Shown here in pieces: positions 1-6,119 of a DNA stretch of 6,119 nucleotides; the first letter of the stretch is position 1; each line of letters begins with the position of its first letter. Below the pieces are notes generated by a model, which saw nothing but the letters and a program-made list of their open reading frames with translations, was not told the origin of the DNA and did no database searches. A program made the translations under genes and the position numbers. The stretch covers positions 1 through 6,119 of the forward strand of contig SCVT01000321.1 of assembly GCA_004296815.1 (NCBI GenBank). Reading direction: 5' to 3'. This stretch comes from Reyranella sp. GTDB lineage: Bacteria > Pseudomonadota > Alphaproteobacteria > Reyranellales > Reyranellaceae.

Positions 1-416
1 TGATGGGCAAGAGCCGCCCGCACATCGCCAATACGCTGCGGCTCCTCGATCTGCCGGCGTCGGTCCAGGAGATGATCCGGCTCGGACAGCTCTCGGCCGG
101 CCAGGGTCGCGCCCTCATCGGGGTGCCGGATCCGGCGGCCATGGCGGAACGCGCGGTCGAGGAGAAGCTCACCGTCCGCGAACTTGAGCGGCTCTCGGGC
201 GAGCAGAAGCAGGGAGCGAAGCGGAAGGCAGGCAAGGCTCCCGCCCTTCAGGCCCCCAAGAGTGCGGACACGCGCGCACTCGAAAAGCGCATCGAGGAAG
301 CGCTCGGCCTAAAGGTCACGCTCGCATCACGCGGCGGCGAGAAGACCGCCCTCACCCTGGAGATCGCCGATTACGACCAGCTCGATACGGTCGTGGAGAA
401 GCTGACCCGCCGCTAG
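1..416 (+). CDS. parB: Chromosome partitioning protein ParB, C-terminal part (5' end outside window)
   Basis: ParB binds centromere-like parS sites, spreads as a CTP-dependent clamp, and works with the ParA ATPase to segregate replicated origins. The window opens inside the helix-turn-helix: the reading frame runs from base 3, and bases 1-2 complete an upstream codon. The recognition-helix region (GKSRPHIANTLRLLDLP) is the typical ParB/Spo0J pattern. It is followed by the segment GQLSAGQGRALIGVPD, which matches the conserved box usually written LSxGHARALL; here His-Ala is replaced by Gln-Gly. Next come a VRELERL helix and a Lys-rich linker (about residues 68-88 of the visible part). The end is a compact C-terminal dimerisation domain, from about DTRALEKRIEEALG to the Arg-Arg terminus. 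ParA would be expected just upstream but is not visible. The ATG at base 3 is internal, not the true start. The encapsulin operon follows 52 bp downstream on the same strand. Confidence 0.93.
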   Translation, partial: MGKSRPHIANTLRLLDLPASVQEMIRLGQLSAGQGRALIGVPDPAAMAERAVEEKLTVRELERLSGEQKQGAKRKAGKAPALQAPKSADTRALEKRIEEALGLKVTLASRGGEKTALTLEIADYDQLDTVVEKLTRR

Positions 417-468
417 GCGGCTGCGGCCGGCAGGGGAACCCGCCGCCGACCCGGACGTTGGCCCGGGC

Positions 469-849
469 ATGGCAAGTGAAACGCTGCACGAAGACCCGGA
501 CAAGCTTGGTCCGGAAGTCATAGATCGCCATCGTGCGATCGTTTCCCTCATGGAAGAGCTCGAGGCCGTCGACTGGTACGACCAGCGGGCCAAGGCCACC
601 AGCAACGCCGAATTGCGCGCCATCCTCGAGCACAATCGCGACGAGGAGAAGGAACACGCCGCGATGGCGCTGGAGTGGCTGCGCCGCAACGACCCCAAGA
701 TGGACGAGCACCTCCGCACCTTCCTGTTCAAGGAGGGCCCGATCACCGAGATCGAAGCCAACATGGGCGCGGAAGGCGGCGACGAAGAAGCGGCCTCCTC
801 CGACGGCAGTCTCGGAATCGGCAGCCTGCGCCAGAAGCTCGACAGGTGA
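469..849 (+). CDS. Encapsulated ferritin-like ferroxidase (EncFtn), encapsulin cargo protein
   Basis: This 126-residue protein is a ferritin-like ferroxidase of the encapsulated-ferritin family. It oxidises Fe(II) inside an encapsulin shell, where the iron is mineralised. Family members are short two-helix proteins that need a ring-like multimer to build the di-iron site between subunits. The first helix carries the block SLMEELEAVDWYDQR (residues 26-40) and the second NRDEEKEHAAMALEWLRR (56-73), both nearly identical to R. rubrum EncFtn as recalled. The expected ferroxidase ligands are present: E30, E60 and H63 (family E32, E62, H65). So are the entry-site or nearby residues E29, E32, W36 and Y37. 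An acidic, Ala/Ser-rich linker (about 100-112) leads to the encapsulin-targeting peptide LGIGSLR (115-121), followed by five more residues. No convincing Shine-Dalgarno precedes this ATG. A purine run, AGGGGA, lies 31 nt upstream, but no other start fits the family N terminus. The shell gene follows 4 bp later. Confidence 0.95.
   Translation: MASETLHEDPDKLGPEVIDRHRAIVSLMEELEAVDWYDQRAKATSNAELRAILEHNRDEEKEHAAMALEWLRRNDPKMDEHLRTFLFKEGPITEIEANMGAEGGDEEAASSDGSLGIGSLRQKLDR
844..849 (+). promoter_or_regulatory. Ribosome binding site of the encapsulin shell gene
   Basis: AGGTGA ends 4 nt before the ATG at 854 and contains the TGA stop codon of the cargo gene. Its position supports this ATG as the shell start and suggests that shell translation is coupled to termination on the cargo cistron. 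Confidence 0.6.
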
Positions 850-853
850 CCTG

Positions 854-1678
854 ATGAAGAACCATCTTTTTCGTGATCGCGCGCCGATCACCGAGGCCGG
901 CTGGGAAGAGATCGAGAAGGAAGCCAAGCGCACTTTGCGCGCGCTGCTCGCGGCCCGTCGCGTCGTCGACTTCAAGGGCCCGCTGGGTTGGGGCGCATCC
1001 GACGTCGAGCTGGGGCGCGCCGATCCGATCGCCGCGCCGCCATCGGCCGCAAGGGTGAAGGCGCGCCTGCGTCGCATCCAGCCGCTGGTCGAGCTGCGCA
1101 TTCCCTTCGAGGTGAGCCGCGCCGAGCTCGACGCGATCGATCGTGGCGCGCGCGATCCGGATCTCGACGCGGTGACGGCGGCGGCGCGCGAGATCGCCAT
1201 CGCCGAGGATCGCGCGATCTTCCACGGCTACGAAGCCGCGCACATCACTGGCATCTGCCAGGCGCAGAAGGGAAAGGCCGTGCCGCTCGGCGGCAGCCAC
1301 GCCGACTATCCTGACGCCGTTGCGGCGGCGCTGAAGAAGCTGCGCGACGAAGGCGTCGAAGGTCCCTTCGCCGTGGTGCTCAGCGAGCAGCTCTACAAGG
1401 ATCTCACGGCACGCACCGACGGCGGCTATCCGATCCTCAGCCACGTCCAGCGCTTGGTCGACGGCGACGTCCACGCGGCCCCCGGTCTCGACGGCGGCCT
1501 GGTGATCTCGCTGCGCGGCGGCGACTTCGAGCTGACGGTCGGCCAGGATTTCTCGATCGGCTACGTCGAGCACACCGCCGACGTCGTGCGGCTCTACATC
1601 GAGGAGAGCTTCACTTTCCTCGTCCTGTCGCCGCAGGCGGCGATCCCTCTCAGCATTTCAGCATCGAAAAAGCGCTGA
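854..1678 (+). CDS. Encapsulin shell protein, family 1 (HK97-fold, linocin M18/CFP29-like)
   Basis: This is a 274-residue capsid-like protein that self-assembles into an icosahedral nanocompartment, by its length most likely the small 60-subunit class, enclosing the ferritin-like cargo encoded just upstream. The N terminus (LFRDRAPITEAGWEEIEKEA) matches the family start, including the helix that lines the cavity and binds cargo peptides. The E-loop region follows (about 40-75, with KGPLGWGASD and VELG), then LVELRIPFEVSRAELDAIDRG (79-99). The A/P-domain features include the pore-loop segment around GGYPILSHV (190-198). The ending is GGDFELTVGQDFSIGY and EESFTFLVLSP (250-260). Compared with Thermotoga maritima encapsulin as recalled, the flavin-stacking Trp (W87) is replaced by Ala (A90). 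The short C-terminal tail ISASKKR extends beyond the Thermotoga end. The frame stays open upstream to 533, but that part overlaps the cargo gene; the ATG at 854 has a ribosome site and the family N terminus. Confidence 0.97.
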   Translation: MKNHLFRDRAPITEAGWEEIEKEAKRTLRALLAARRVVDFKGPLGWGASDVELGRADPIAAPPSAARVKARLRRIQPLVELRIPFEVSRAELDAIDRGARDPDLDAVTAAAREIAIAEDRAIFHGYEAAHITGICQAQKGKAVPLGGSHADYPDAVAAALKKLRDEGVEGPFAVVLSEQLYKDLTARTDGGYPILSHVQRLVDGDVHAAPGLDGGLVISLRGGDFELTVGQDFSIGYVEHTADVVRLYIEESFTFLVLSPQAAIPLSISASKKR

Positions 1679-1684
1679 CGCGCT
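1667..1684 (-). terminator. Intrinsic terminator of the leuS-holA unit, inside the encapsulin 3' end
   Basis: On the minus strand, AGCGC-GTCA-GCGCT forms a 5-bp stem with a 4-nt loop, followed directly by TTTT (five T in a row counting the last stem base). It lies 12 nt past the holA stop codon, as expected for its terminator. On the plus strand the A-run comes before the hairpin and no T-run follows, so it should not end the encapsulin transcript. The stem is short, so efficiency is uncertain. The A-run is formed by the Lys-Lys codons at the encapsulin C terminus. Confidence 0.5.
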
Positions 1685-1695
1685 ATCGCCGGCCC

Positions 1696-2739
1696 CTACC
1701 TTCTGGCGCGGGCGTTGCGCGCGGCCTGGGCGAGACCGAGACAGAGACGCCGCGCGATTGCCTCGTCGGGCAGGCCGGTGCGCTTGCATTCGATCTCGGC
1801 ATCGAGGATGCGCGAAAGCGCAGCGCTGAGGCGCGGCAGCGGCCAGCCTCTGAGATGACGCTCGAAGCGCTGGCGCACCGGACCACCGCGCGGCAGCCCT
1901 CGCGCCTTGAACATCGCCGATTCGAGATTGCCGCCCTTGGACGCGTGCGACGACACGATATGGAGCTGGTCGACGTGCCGCTGCAGGGAGCGCACGAGCT
2001 GCACCGGGTTGCCGCCCTCGGCGAACACACGATCGAGCGCGCGGTCGAGCGCGACCGGCTCGCCGTCGAAGGTGGCTGCGATCACGTCGTCGATGCCGAT
2101 CGAAGCGGTGTCGCCCAGCACCGCCATGGCGTCTTCCAGGGTCACCGTCTTGCCGGAGTCAGTGCCCTTGTAGAGCATCAGCTTGTCGATCTCGCTGCGG
2201 GTCTGGCCGCGGTCGCCGCCCAGCCGCTCGACGATCCATTCCAGCGCATCGGGCTCGACGCCGAGGCCGAGTGCCCGCGCCGAGCTCTCGACCAGTCCTT
2301 CGAGGGCCGCTTCGTTGTCCATGTAGCAAGGCACCGCCGCGAGCGTGGGCTCGGTCTCGGCGAGCGTGCGGAGCGTCGAACGCGGCGTCAGGTTGCCGCC
2401 CTCGACGATGATCAGCGCATCGCCGGCCGGTGCGGCAGCCAGGTTCTCGAGCGCGGTCGCCGATTCCTCGCCGGCCGGTCGCACGCGGATCACGCGGCGG
2501 CCGCCCATCAGCGACATGGCGCCGAACTCATCGGCCAGGCGTGCCGGGTCACCCTTCAGCGTGTCGCCCGCGATGTCGACGACGCGGAACGGATCCTTGA
2601 GGTCCTCGCAGATCGTCTTGGCCAGCGCCGCCGCGCGCTCGGCGACCAGCCCGTCGTCATTGCCGTAGATCACCACGCCCCGGATCTTGGGATCCGGCTT
2701 CTTGAGGAAAGCCTCGACCTGGCGCGCTTCGATCTTCAC
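1696..2739 (-). CDS. holA: DNA polymerase III subunit delta
   Basis: HolA is the delta subunit of the clamp loader; it opens the beta sliding-clamp ring so the clamp can be loaded on primed DNA. The protein has 347 residues, close to the family norm. The N terminus MKIEARQVEAFLKKPDP followed by VVIYGNDDGLVAERA (22-36) is typical of alphaproteobacterial HolA: an AAA+-like fold without a working Walker A. The segment MSLMGGRRVIRV (75-86) fits the clamp-contact region, where E. coli has a Leu-Phe pair; here L77-M78 is the likely equivalent (inference). The middle part GGDRGQTRSEIDKLMLY (174-190) and the end KRTGLPDEAIARRLCLGLAQAAR are also characteristic. The start is GTG (2739-2737), 7 nt after the leuS stop, with no clear Shine-Dalgarno, so translation is probably coupled to leuS. 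A five-codon open frame, ATG to TGA, spans the junction and may help ribosomes restart. The gene converges on encapsulin with 17 bp between the stops. Confidence 0.96.
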   Translation of the reverse strand: MKIEARQVEAFLKKPDPKIRGVVIYGNDDGLVAERAAALAKTICEDLKDPFRVVDIAGDTLKGDPARLADEFGAMSLMGGRRVIRVRPAGEESATALENLAAAPAGDALIIVEGGNLTPRSTLRTLAETEPTLAAVPCYMDNEAALEGLVESSARALGLGVEPDALEWIVERLGGDRGQTRSEIDKLMLYKGTDSGKTVTLEDAMAVLGDTASIGIDDVIAATFDGEPVALDRALDRVFAEGGNPVQLVRSLQRHVDQLHIVSSHASKGGNLESAMFKARGLPRGGPVRQRFERHLRGWPLPRLSAALSRILDAEIECKRTGLPDEAIARRLCLGLAQAARNARARR

Positions 2740-2746
2740 GCCGTGA

Positions 2747-5353
2747 TCATACCACGACGTTGACGATGCGGTTGGGGACGACGATCACGCGCTTGGGCGT
2801 TTTGCCGTCGAGGCCGCGGACGAGTTCGGGCAGCGCCAGCGCCGCCTTCTCCGCGACATCCTTCGGCGCGTCCTTCGCGAGCGCGATCGTGCCGCGCAGC
2901 TTGCCGTTGAGCTGGACGGCGACGGTGACGGTGTCGTCGACCAGCAGCGCGTCCTCGGCCATCGGCCAGGGCGAGTCGGCAAGCAGGCTCTTGTGGCCCA
3001 GCGACTGCCACAGCTCCTCGGCGAGATGTGGCGTCATCGGCCCGATCAGGCGCACGAAGATCTCCAGCGCCTCGCGCAGCGCCCACTTGGTGCTGTCGTC
3101 CTTGGCCTCGACCGAATCGATCGTGTTGGCGAACTCGTAGAGCCGCGCCACCGCCTTGTTGAAGTGGAAGGCTTCGATGTCGGTCGAGATGCCGGCGATC
3201 GACTTGTGCGCCGCGCGGCGCAGCGCCGTCGCCGCCTCCGAGAAGGTCGCGGGCTTCGCTGTGCCGGCCGCCGGCAGGCCCTCGATCGCCGTCGAGGCGA
3301 TGCGGAACAGCCGCTGCTGGAAACGCCAGGCGCCGGTGACGCCGGCCTCGGTCCACTCGAGGTCGCGCTCGGGCGGGCTGTCGGACAGCATGAACCAGCG
3401 CGCGGTGTCGGCGCCGTAATCGCGGATGATCTCGTCCGGGTCGACGACGTTCTTCTTCGACTTGGACATCTTCTCCGAGCGGCCGACCTCGACCGGGCTC
3501 TTGTCGGAGAGACGCACGACCTTGCCGCCGTCGAGACGCTCGATCTCTTCCGGCGTCAGCCAGGTGCCGTCGTTCGCGCGATAGGTCTCGTGGCAGACCA
3601 TGCCCTGGGTGAAGAGCCCGTCGAACGGCTCGTCGCGGCTGGTCATCTGGACTTCGCGCATGGCGCGCGTCCAGAAGCGCGAATAGAGCAGGTGCAGGAT
3701 CGCGTGCTCGACGCCGCCAATATACTGGTCGACCGGCATCCAGTAGTGGTTCTCCTCGCGGTCGAACGGCGCGGTCGCGAGATGCGGCGAGGTGAACCGG
3801 TCGAAGTACCAGCTCGAGTCGATGAAAGTGTCGAACGTGTCGGTCTCGCGCCGAGCGGGCTTACCGCAGGTCGGGCACGGCACGTGCTTCCAGGTCGGGT
3901 GGCGGTCGAGCGGATTGCCGGGACGGTCGAAGGTGACGTCGTCGGGCAGCTCGACCGGCAGGTCCTTGTCGGGCACCGGCACGACACCGCAGCTCTCGCA
4001 ATGGATCGCCGGGATCGGGCAGCCCCAGTAGCGCTGGCGCGAGACCAGCCAGTCGCGCAGGCGGTACTGGATGGTGCCCTTGCCGACGCCGATCTCCTCC
4101 AGACGCGCGATCACCTTCGCATTCGCGTCCTCGACGCCGAGGCCATCGAGGAAGTCGGAATTCACGATCACGCCGTCCTCGATGAACGGTGCGGCCGCGA
4201 TGTCGATCTTGGCGCCGTCCGCCGGCGCCACGACCTGAAGGATCGGCAGGCCGTACTTGGTCGCGAACTCGTGGTCGCGCTCGTCGTGGCCGGGGCAGCC
4301 GAAGATCGCGCCCGTGCCGTACTCCATCAGCACGAAGTTCGCGGCATAGACGGGCACGGTCTTGCCGGGCACCAGCGGATGCCTGGCCAGCAGCGGCAGC
4401 TTGTAGCCCTGCTTTTCGGCGGTCTCGACCTCGGCCGCGGCCGTGCCGGTCTTGCGGCATTCGGCGACGAAGCGCTGCAGGCCGGGATCGTCCTTGGCGA
4501 GCTCGGCGGTCAGCGGATGCTCGGCCGACAGCGCCATGAACGAGGCGCCGTAGAGCGTGTCGGGACGCGTGGTGAAGATCTCGAGCTTGCCGCGATCGGC
4601 ACCGGAGGAGTCGGTGAGCTGCCAGAAGACACGCGCGCCGCGGCTCTTGCCGATCCAGTTCGCCTGCATCAGGCGGACCTTCTCCGGCCAGCGCTCGAGC
4701 GTGTCGAGGCGGCTCAGCAGCTCGTCGGCGAAGTGGGTGATCTTGAGGTTCCACTGCGTGAGCTTGCGGCGCTCGACGGGCGCGCCGGTGCGCCAGCCCT
4801 TGCCCTCGATCACCTGCTCGTTGGCCAGCACCGTGTTGTCGACGGGATCCCAGTTGACCCAGGCTTCCTTGCGGTAGGCGAGGCCGGCCTTCCAGAAGTC
4901 GAGGAACATCTTCTGCTGGTGGCGGTAGTAGGTCGGATCGCAGGTCGCGAGCTCGCGGCTCCAGTCGAGCGACAGGCCCATCGACTTGAGCTGCGCCTTC
5001 ATGGTGGCGATGTTCTCGTAGGTCCACTTCTTGGGGTGAACCTTCTTCTCCATGGCGGCGTTCTCGGCCGGCAGGCCGAACGCGTCCCAGCCCATGGGAT
5101 GCAGCACGTTGAAGCCCTTGGCGCGCTTGTAGCGCGCGATCACGTCGCCCTGCGTGTAGTTGCGCACGTGGCCCATATGAATGCGCCCCGACGGATAGGG
5201 GAACATCTCGAGGACGTAGTACTTGGGCCGCGCCTTATCCATCGCGGCCTTGAAGGTCTGGCGCTCCTCCCAGGCCTTCTGCCACTTGGCTTCGGTTTCG
5301 CGGAAGTTGTAGCGCACGGTGGGTGCTGCAGGGGCAGCGGGCGTCGAAGACAC
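2747..5353 (-). CDS. leuS: Leucyl-tRNA synthetase
   Basis: This class Ia synthetase charges tRNA(Leu) with leucine in the cytoplasm. At 868 residues it is full length for the bacterial enzyme. The signature HIGH motif is HMGH (59-62) within [16 protein letters not shown]. The CP1 editing domain (about 236-430) has the Thr-rich [12 protein letters not shown] (261-272) and [15 protein letters not shown] (346-360), with both conserved editing aspartates (D357, D360). A zinc-binding insertion carries C452, C455, C493 and C496. [17 protein letters not shown] (432-448) and [17 protein letters not shown] (541-557) are core motifs, and KMSKS is intact (628-632). The anticodon-binding helical domain and a C-terminal domain ending PNRIVNVVV complete it. 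The start is GTG (5353-5351), with CGGGAA 7 nt upstream; the conserved region begins only at [11 protein letters not shown], so the first 12-14 residues are a Pro/Ala-rich, poorly constrained leader. A strong terminator-like hairpin lies immediately upstream, and holA follows 7 bp after the stop. Confidence 0.99.
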   Translation of the reverse strand: MSSTPAAPAAPTVRYNFRETEAKWQKAWEERQTFKAAMDKARPKYYVLEMFPYPSGRIHMGHVRNYTQGDVIARYKRAKGFNVLHPMGWDAFGLPAENAAMEKKVHPKKWTYENIATMKAQLKSMGLSLDWSRELATCDPTYYRHQQKMFLDFWKAGLAYRKEAWVNWDPVDNTVLANEQVIEGKGWRTGAPVERRKLTQWNLKITHFADELLSRLDTLERWPEKVRLMQANWIGKSRGARVFWQLTDSSGADRGKLEIFTTRPDTLYGASFMALSAEHPLTAELAKDDPGLQRFVAECRKTGTAAAEVETAEKQGYKLPLLARHPLVPGKTVPVYAANFVLMEYGTGAIFGCPGHDERDHEFATKYGLPILQVVAPADGAKIDIAAAPFIEDGVIVNSDFLDGLGVEDANAKVIARLEEIGVGKGTIQYRLRDWLVSRQRYWGCPIPAIHCESCGVVPVPDKDLPVELPDDVTFDRPGNPLDRHPTWKHVPCPTCGKPARRETDTFDTFIDSSWYFDRFTSPHLATAPFDREENHYWMPVDQYIGGVEHAILHLLYSRFWTRAMREVQMTSRDEPFDGLFTQGMVCHETYRANDGTWLTPEEIERLDGGKVVRLSDKSPVEVGRSEKMSKSKKNVVDPDEIIRDYGADTARWFMLSDSPPERDLEWTEAGVTGAWRFQQRLFRIASTAIEGLPAAGTAKPATFSEAATALRRAAHKSIAGISTDIEAFHFNKAVARLYEFANTIDSVEAKDDSTKWALREALEIFVRLIGPMTPHLAEELWQSLGHKSLLADSPWPMAEDALLVDDTVTVAVQLNGKLRGTIALAKDAPKDVAEKAALALPELVRGLDGKTPKRVIVVPNRIVNVVV

Positions 5354-5366
5354 GGAGATGTTCCCG

Positions 5367-5405
5367 AAAAAGACTGAGGCCGCAGCGGATGCCCGCTACG
5401 GCCTC
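5367..5405 (-). terminator. Strong terminator-like hairpin in the leuS leader
   Basis: On the minus strand, positions 5405-5393 pair with 5388-5376 to give a 13-bp stem (one G-U wobble at 5398/5383) closed by the loop GCAT, followed by AGTCTTTTT. This is a textbook intrinsic terminator for leftward transcription. On the plus strand the wobble becomes a C-A mismatch, which supports function in the leftward RNA. It lies 31 nt past the stop of the DUF3576 gene, so it could end that transcript. It also ends only 13 nt before the leuS GTG, so any leuS RNA starting farther upstream must cross it. No leucine-rich leader peptide or alternative antiterminator fold was recognised. Confidence 0.8.
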
Positions 5406-5414
5406 TCACGTCAA
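5386..5414 (-). promoter_or_regulatory. Possible leuS promoter overlapping the hairpin
   Basis: TTGACG at 5414-5409 (minus strand) is a good -35 match. At 17-nt spacing the -10 position would be CATCCG, a poor match, so this rests almost entirely on the -35. If used, transcription would start within the 3' half of the hairpin and the RNA would lack the 5' arm, escaping termination. Confidence 0.2.
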
Positions 5415-5436
5415 GTTATTGGCGTTCGAAACCGCG

Positions 5437-6003
5437 TCAGGAGCCGCCTGCAATGCGAAGCTGGCGCGCGCGAGTCAGGATCGCGTTCTCGATATCGATG
5501 TTGGTGCGGGGATCGACCTGGGCGTCGACCCAGTTGCCGCCCCGGGGCGCGGTCTGCTGCTTGAAGACGGCAACCCGGACGCCGTCGGCCCGCAGCTCGC
5601 GGTCGAGAATGGTCACCTGGACCTTCATGCGCTCGTTCGGCGTCTCGGACGGCGTGTACCAGTCGGTGATGATGACCCCGCCGAACGGATCGGCCGAAAC
5701 CAGCGGGATGAAATTGATGGTGTCGAGGGAGGCCCGCCACAGGTAGGCGTTCACGGCCACACCGGTGCCGCTGCCGGAGTCGTCCTTCTTGTCGGCCTTG
5801 GATCCGAACAGGCCGCCCGGACCGAAGAGAGAGCCCTGCTCCTGGGTGCGCCCGCCCAGTCCTTGGCGGACATCGGACTTGCTGCGGTCGCCCGATGGCC
5901 CGGTGGCCCTCTCGTACCTGCTGCTTTCGTCGGCACAGGCGCCCAGGCCGACGGCCAGGACCGCAATTGCGGCAATGCTCAGAAATCTGGACGGTCCCGT
6001 CAT
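5437..6003 (-). CDS. DUF3576 domain lipoprotein, function unknown
   Basis: This 188-residue protein has no assigned function. It starts with a lipoprotein signal peptide: a short basic N region (MTGPSR), a hydrophobic stretch FLSIAAIAVLAVGL, and the lipobox L-G-A-C with Cys23 as the lipid-modified residue. The residue after Cys is Ala, not Asp, which in enterobacterial rules would favour the outer membrane. A low-complexity, Gly/Ser/Asp/Lys-rich segment follows (about 24-77). Then comes the conserved domain, seen in [43 protein letters not shown] and a Trp-containing end; this pattern matches DUF3576, a family found mainly in Alphaproteobacteria and often beside leuS. The frame is open back to 6108, but the ATG at 6003 is chosen because it begins the signal peptide and has AAGG 9 nt upstream. 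A periplasm-facing envelope role is inferred from the lipobox only. Confidence 0.9.
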   Translation of the reverse strand: MTGPSRFLSIAAIAVLAVGLGACADESSRYERATGPSGDRSKSDVRQGLGGRTQEQGSLFGPGGLFGSKADKKDDSGSGTGVAVNAYLWRASLDTINFIPLVSADPFGGVIITDWYTPSETPNERMKVQVTILDRELRADGVRVAVFKQQTAPRGGNWVDAQVDPRTNIDIENAILTRARQLRIAGGS

Positions 6004-6058
6004 GGAATGGCGCCTTGTCTTCCCATTGACCGCAATCCCGCGGCGGAGGCAGTGGCGG

Positions 6059-6088
6059 ACCATAAGCTCAACAAGCCGTGAACTGCAA
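6059..6088 (-). promoter_or_regulatory. Weak candidate promoter for the DUF3576 gene
   Basis: On the minus strand, TTGCAG (6088-6083) and TATGGT (6064-6059) are separated by 18 nt, matching three and four of six consensus bases. This would give a leader of roughly 50 nt before the ATG at 6003. In GC-rich DNA such matches are common by chance. The rest of 6004-6119 shows no gene. Confidence 0.18.
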
Positions 6089-6119
6089 GCGGCGGGGCAA
6101 TATGACACAATAAGTCCTC

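Noticed and set aside
416..447. Inverted repeat GGCGGC ... GCCGCC after parB
   Set aside because: A perfect 6-bp stem, but with a 20-nt loop and no T-run, so not a convincing terminator; such pairs are frequent in DNA this rich in GC. It could still affect parB/encapsulin cotranscription.
417..468. Iron-responsive operator (Fur- or Irr-like) before the ferritin cargo gene
   Set aside because: The spacer is GC-rich with no AT-rich palindrome; iron control, if present, must act farther upstream or by another route.
533..853. 5' extension of the encapsulin frame
   Set aside because: It overlaps the cargo gene in another frame, has a low-complexity Arg/Pro/Ser translation, and the ATG at 854 has the ribosome site and the family N terminus.
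352..1573. Minus-strand frames across the ferritin and encapsulin genes
   Set aside because: No recognisable motif, and they oppose two well-supported genes.
1855..2763. 302-codon plus-strand frame antisense to holA
   Set aside because: Same effect: a shadow of a clearly real gene, with no domain and a composition rich in Arg, His and Ala.
2993..5377. Long open frame of 794 codons on the plus strand, antisense to leuS
   Set aside because: It mirrors leuS codon structure in GC-rich DNA, has an Arg/Ala/Val/Leu-rich composition and no recognisable domain, while leuS carries all family motifs on the other strand.
6004..6108. 35-residue N-terminal extension of the DUF3576 protein
   Set aside because: It would bury the lipoprotein signal peptide behind a Cys- and Arg-rich stretch; the ATG at 6003 gives a normal signal peptide and has a spaced AAGG.

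Overview
The window is ordinary-looking, GC-rich, gene-dense bacterial chromosome. It suggests an alphaproteobacterium, probably Rhodospirillales-like or related. The reasons are the DUF3576 lipoprotein next to leuS, the parB/holA neighbourhood, the HolA start typical of that class, and an encapsulated ferritin that strongly resembles the Rhodospirillum rubrum protein as I remember it. The assignment is inference; no rRNA or marker tree is available here. No tRNA, rRNA, CRISPR array, transposase or insertion sequence was seen.

Rightward genes (1-1678): the 3' part of parB (chromosome partitioning; it begins outside the window), a 52-bp GC-rich spacer, then a two-gene encapsulin nanocompartment operon. 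The first gene encodes an encapsulated ferritin-like ferroxidase with a C-terminal encapsulin-targeting peptide. The second, 4 bp later, encodes the HK97-fold shell protein. Together they should make an iron-oxidising, iron-storing protein compartment: the ferroxidase is packed inside the shell by its LGIGSLR tail and feeds mineralised iron into the cavity.

Leftward genes (6003-1696): a DUF3576 lipoprotein, then leuS (leucyl-tRNA synthetase, complete), then holA (DNA polymerase III delta subunit), which starts 7 bp after leuS. lptE, which commonly lies between leuS and holA in Proteobacteria, is absent here. leuS and holA both use GTG starts.

The two transcription units converge, with 17 bp between the encapsulin stop and the holA stop. 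Two leftward intrinsic-terminator-like hairpins stand out. One, past holA, lies within the last codons of the encapsulin gene. The other has a 13-bp stem and a U-tract and sits only 13 nt before the leuS start codon, so leuS must be read through it or started from within it. The most interesting biology is the encapsulin/ferritin pair at the parB-holA junction and the hairpin in the leuS leader. The encapsulin system itself is a known type, not a new one.
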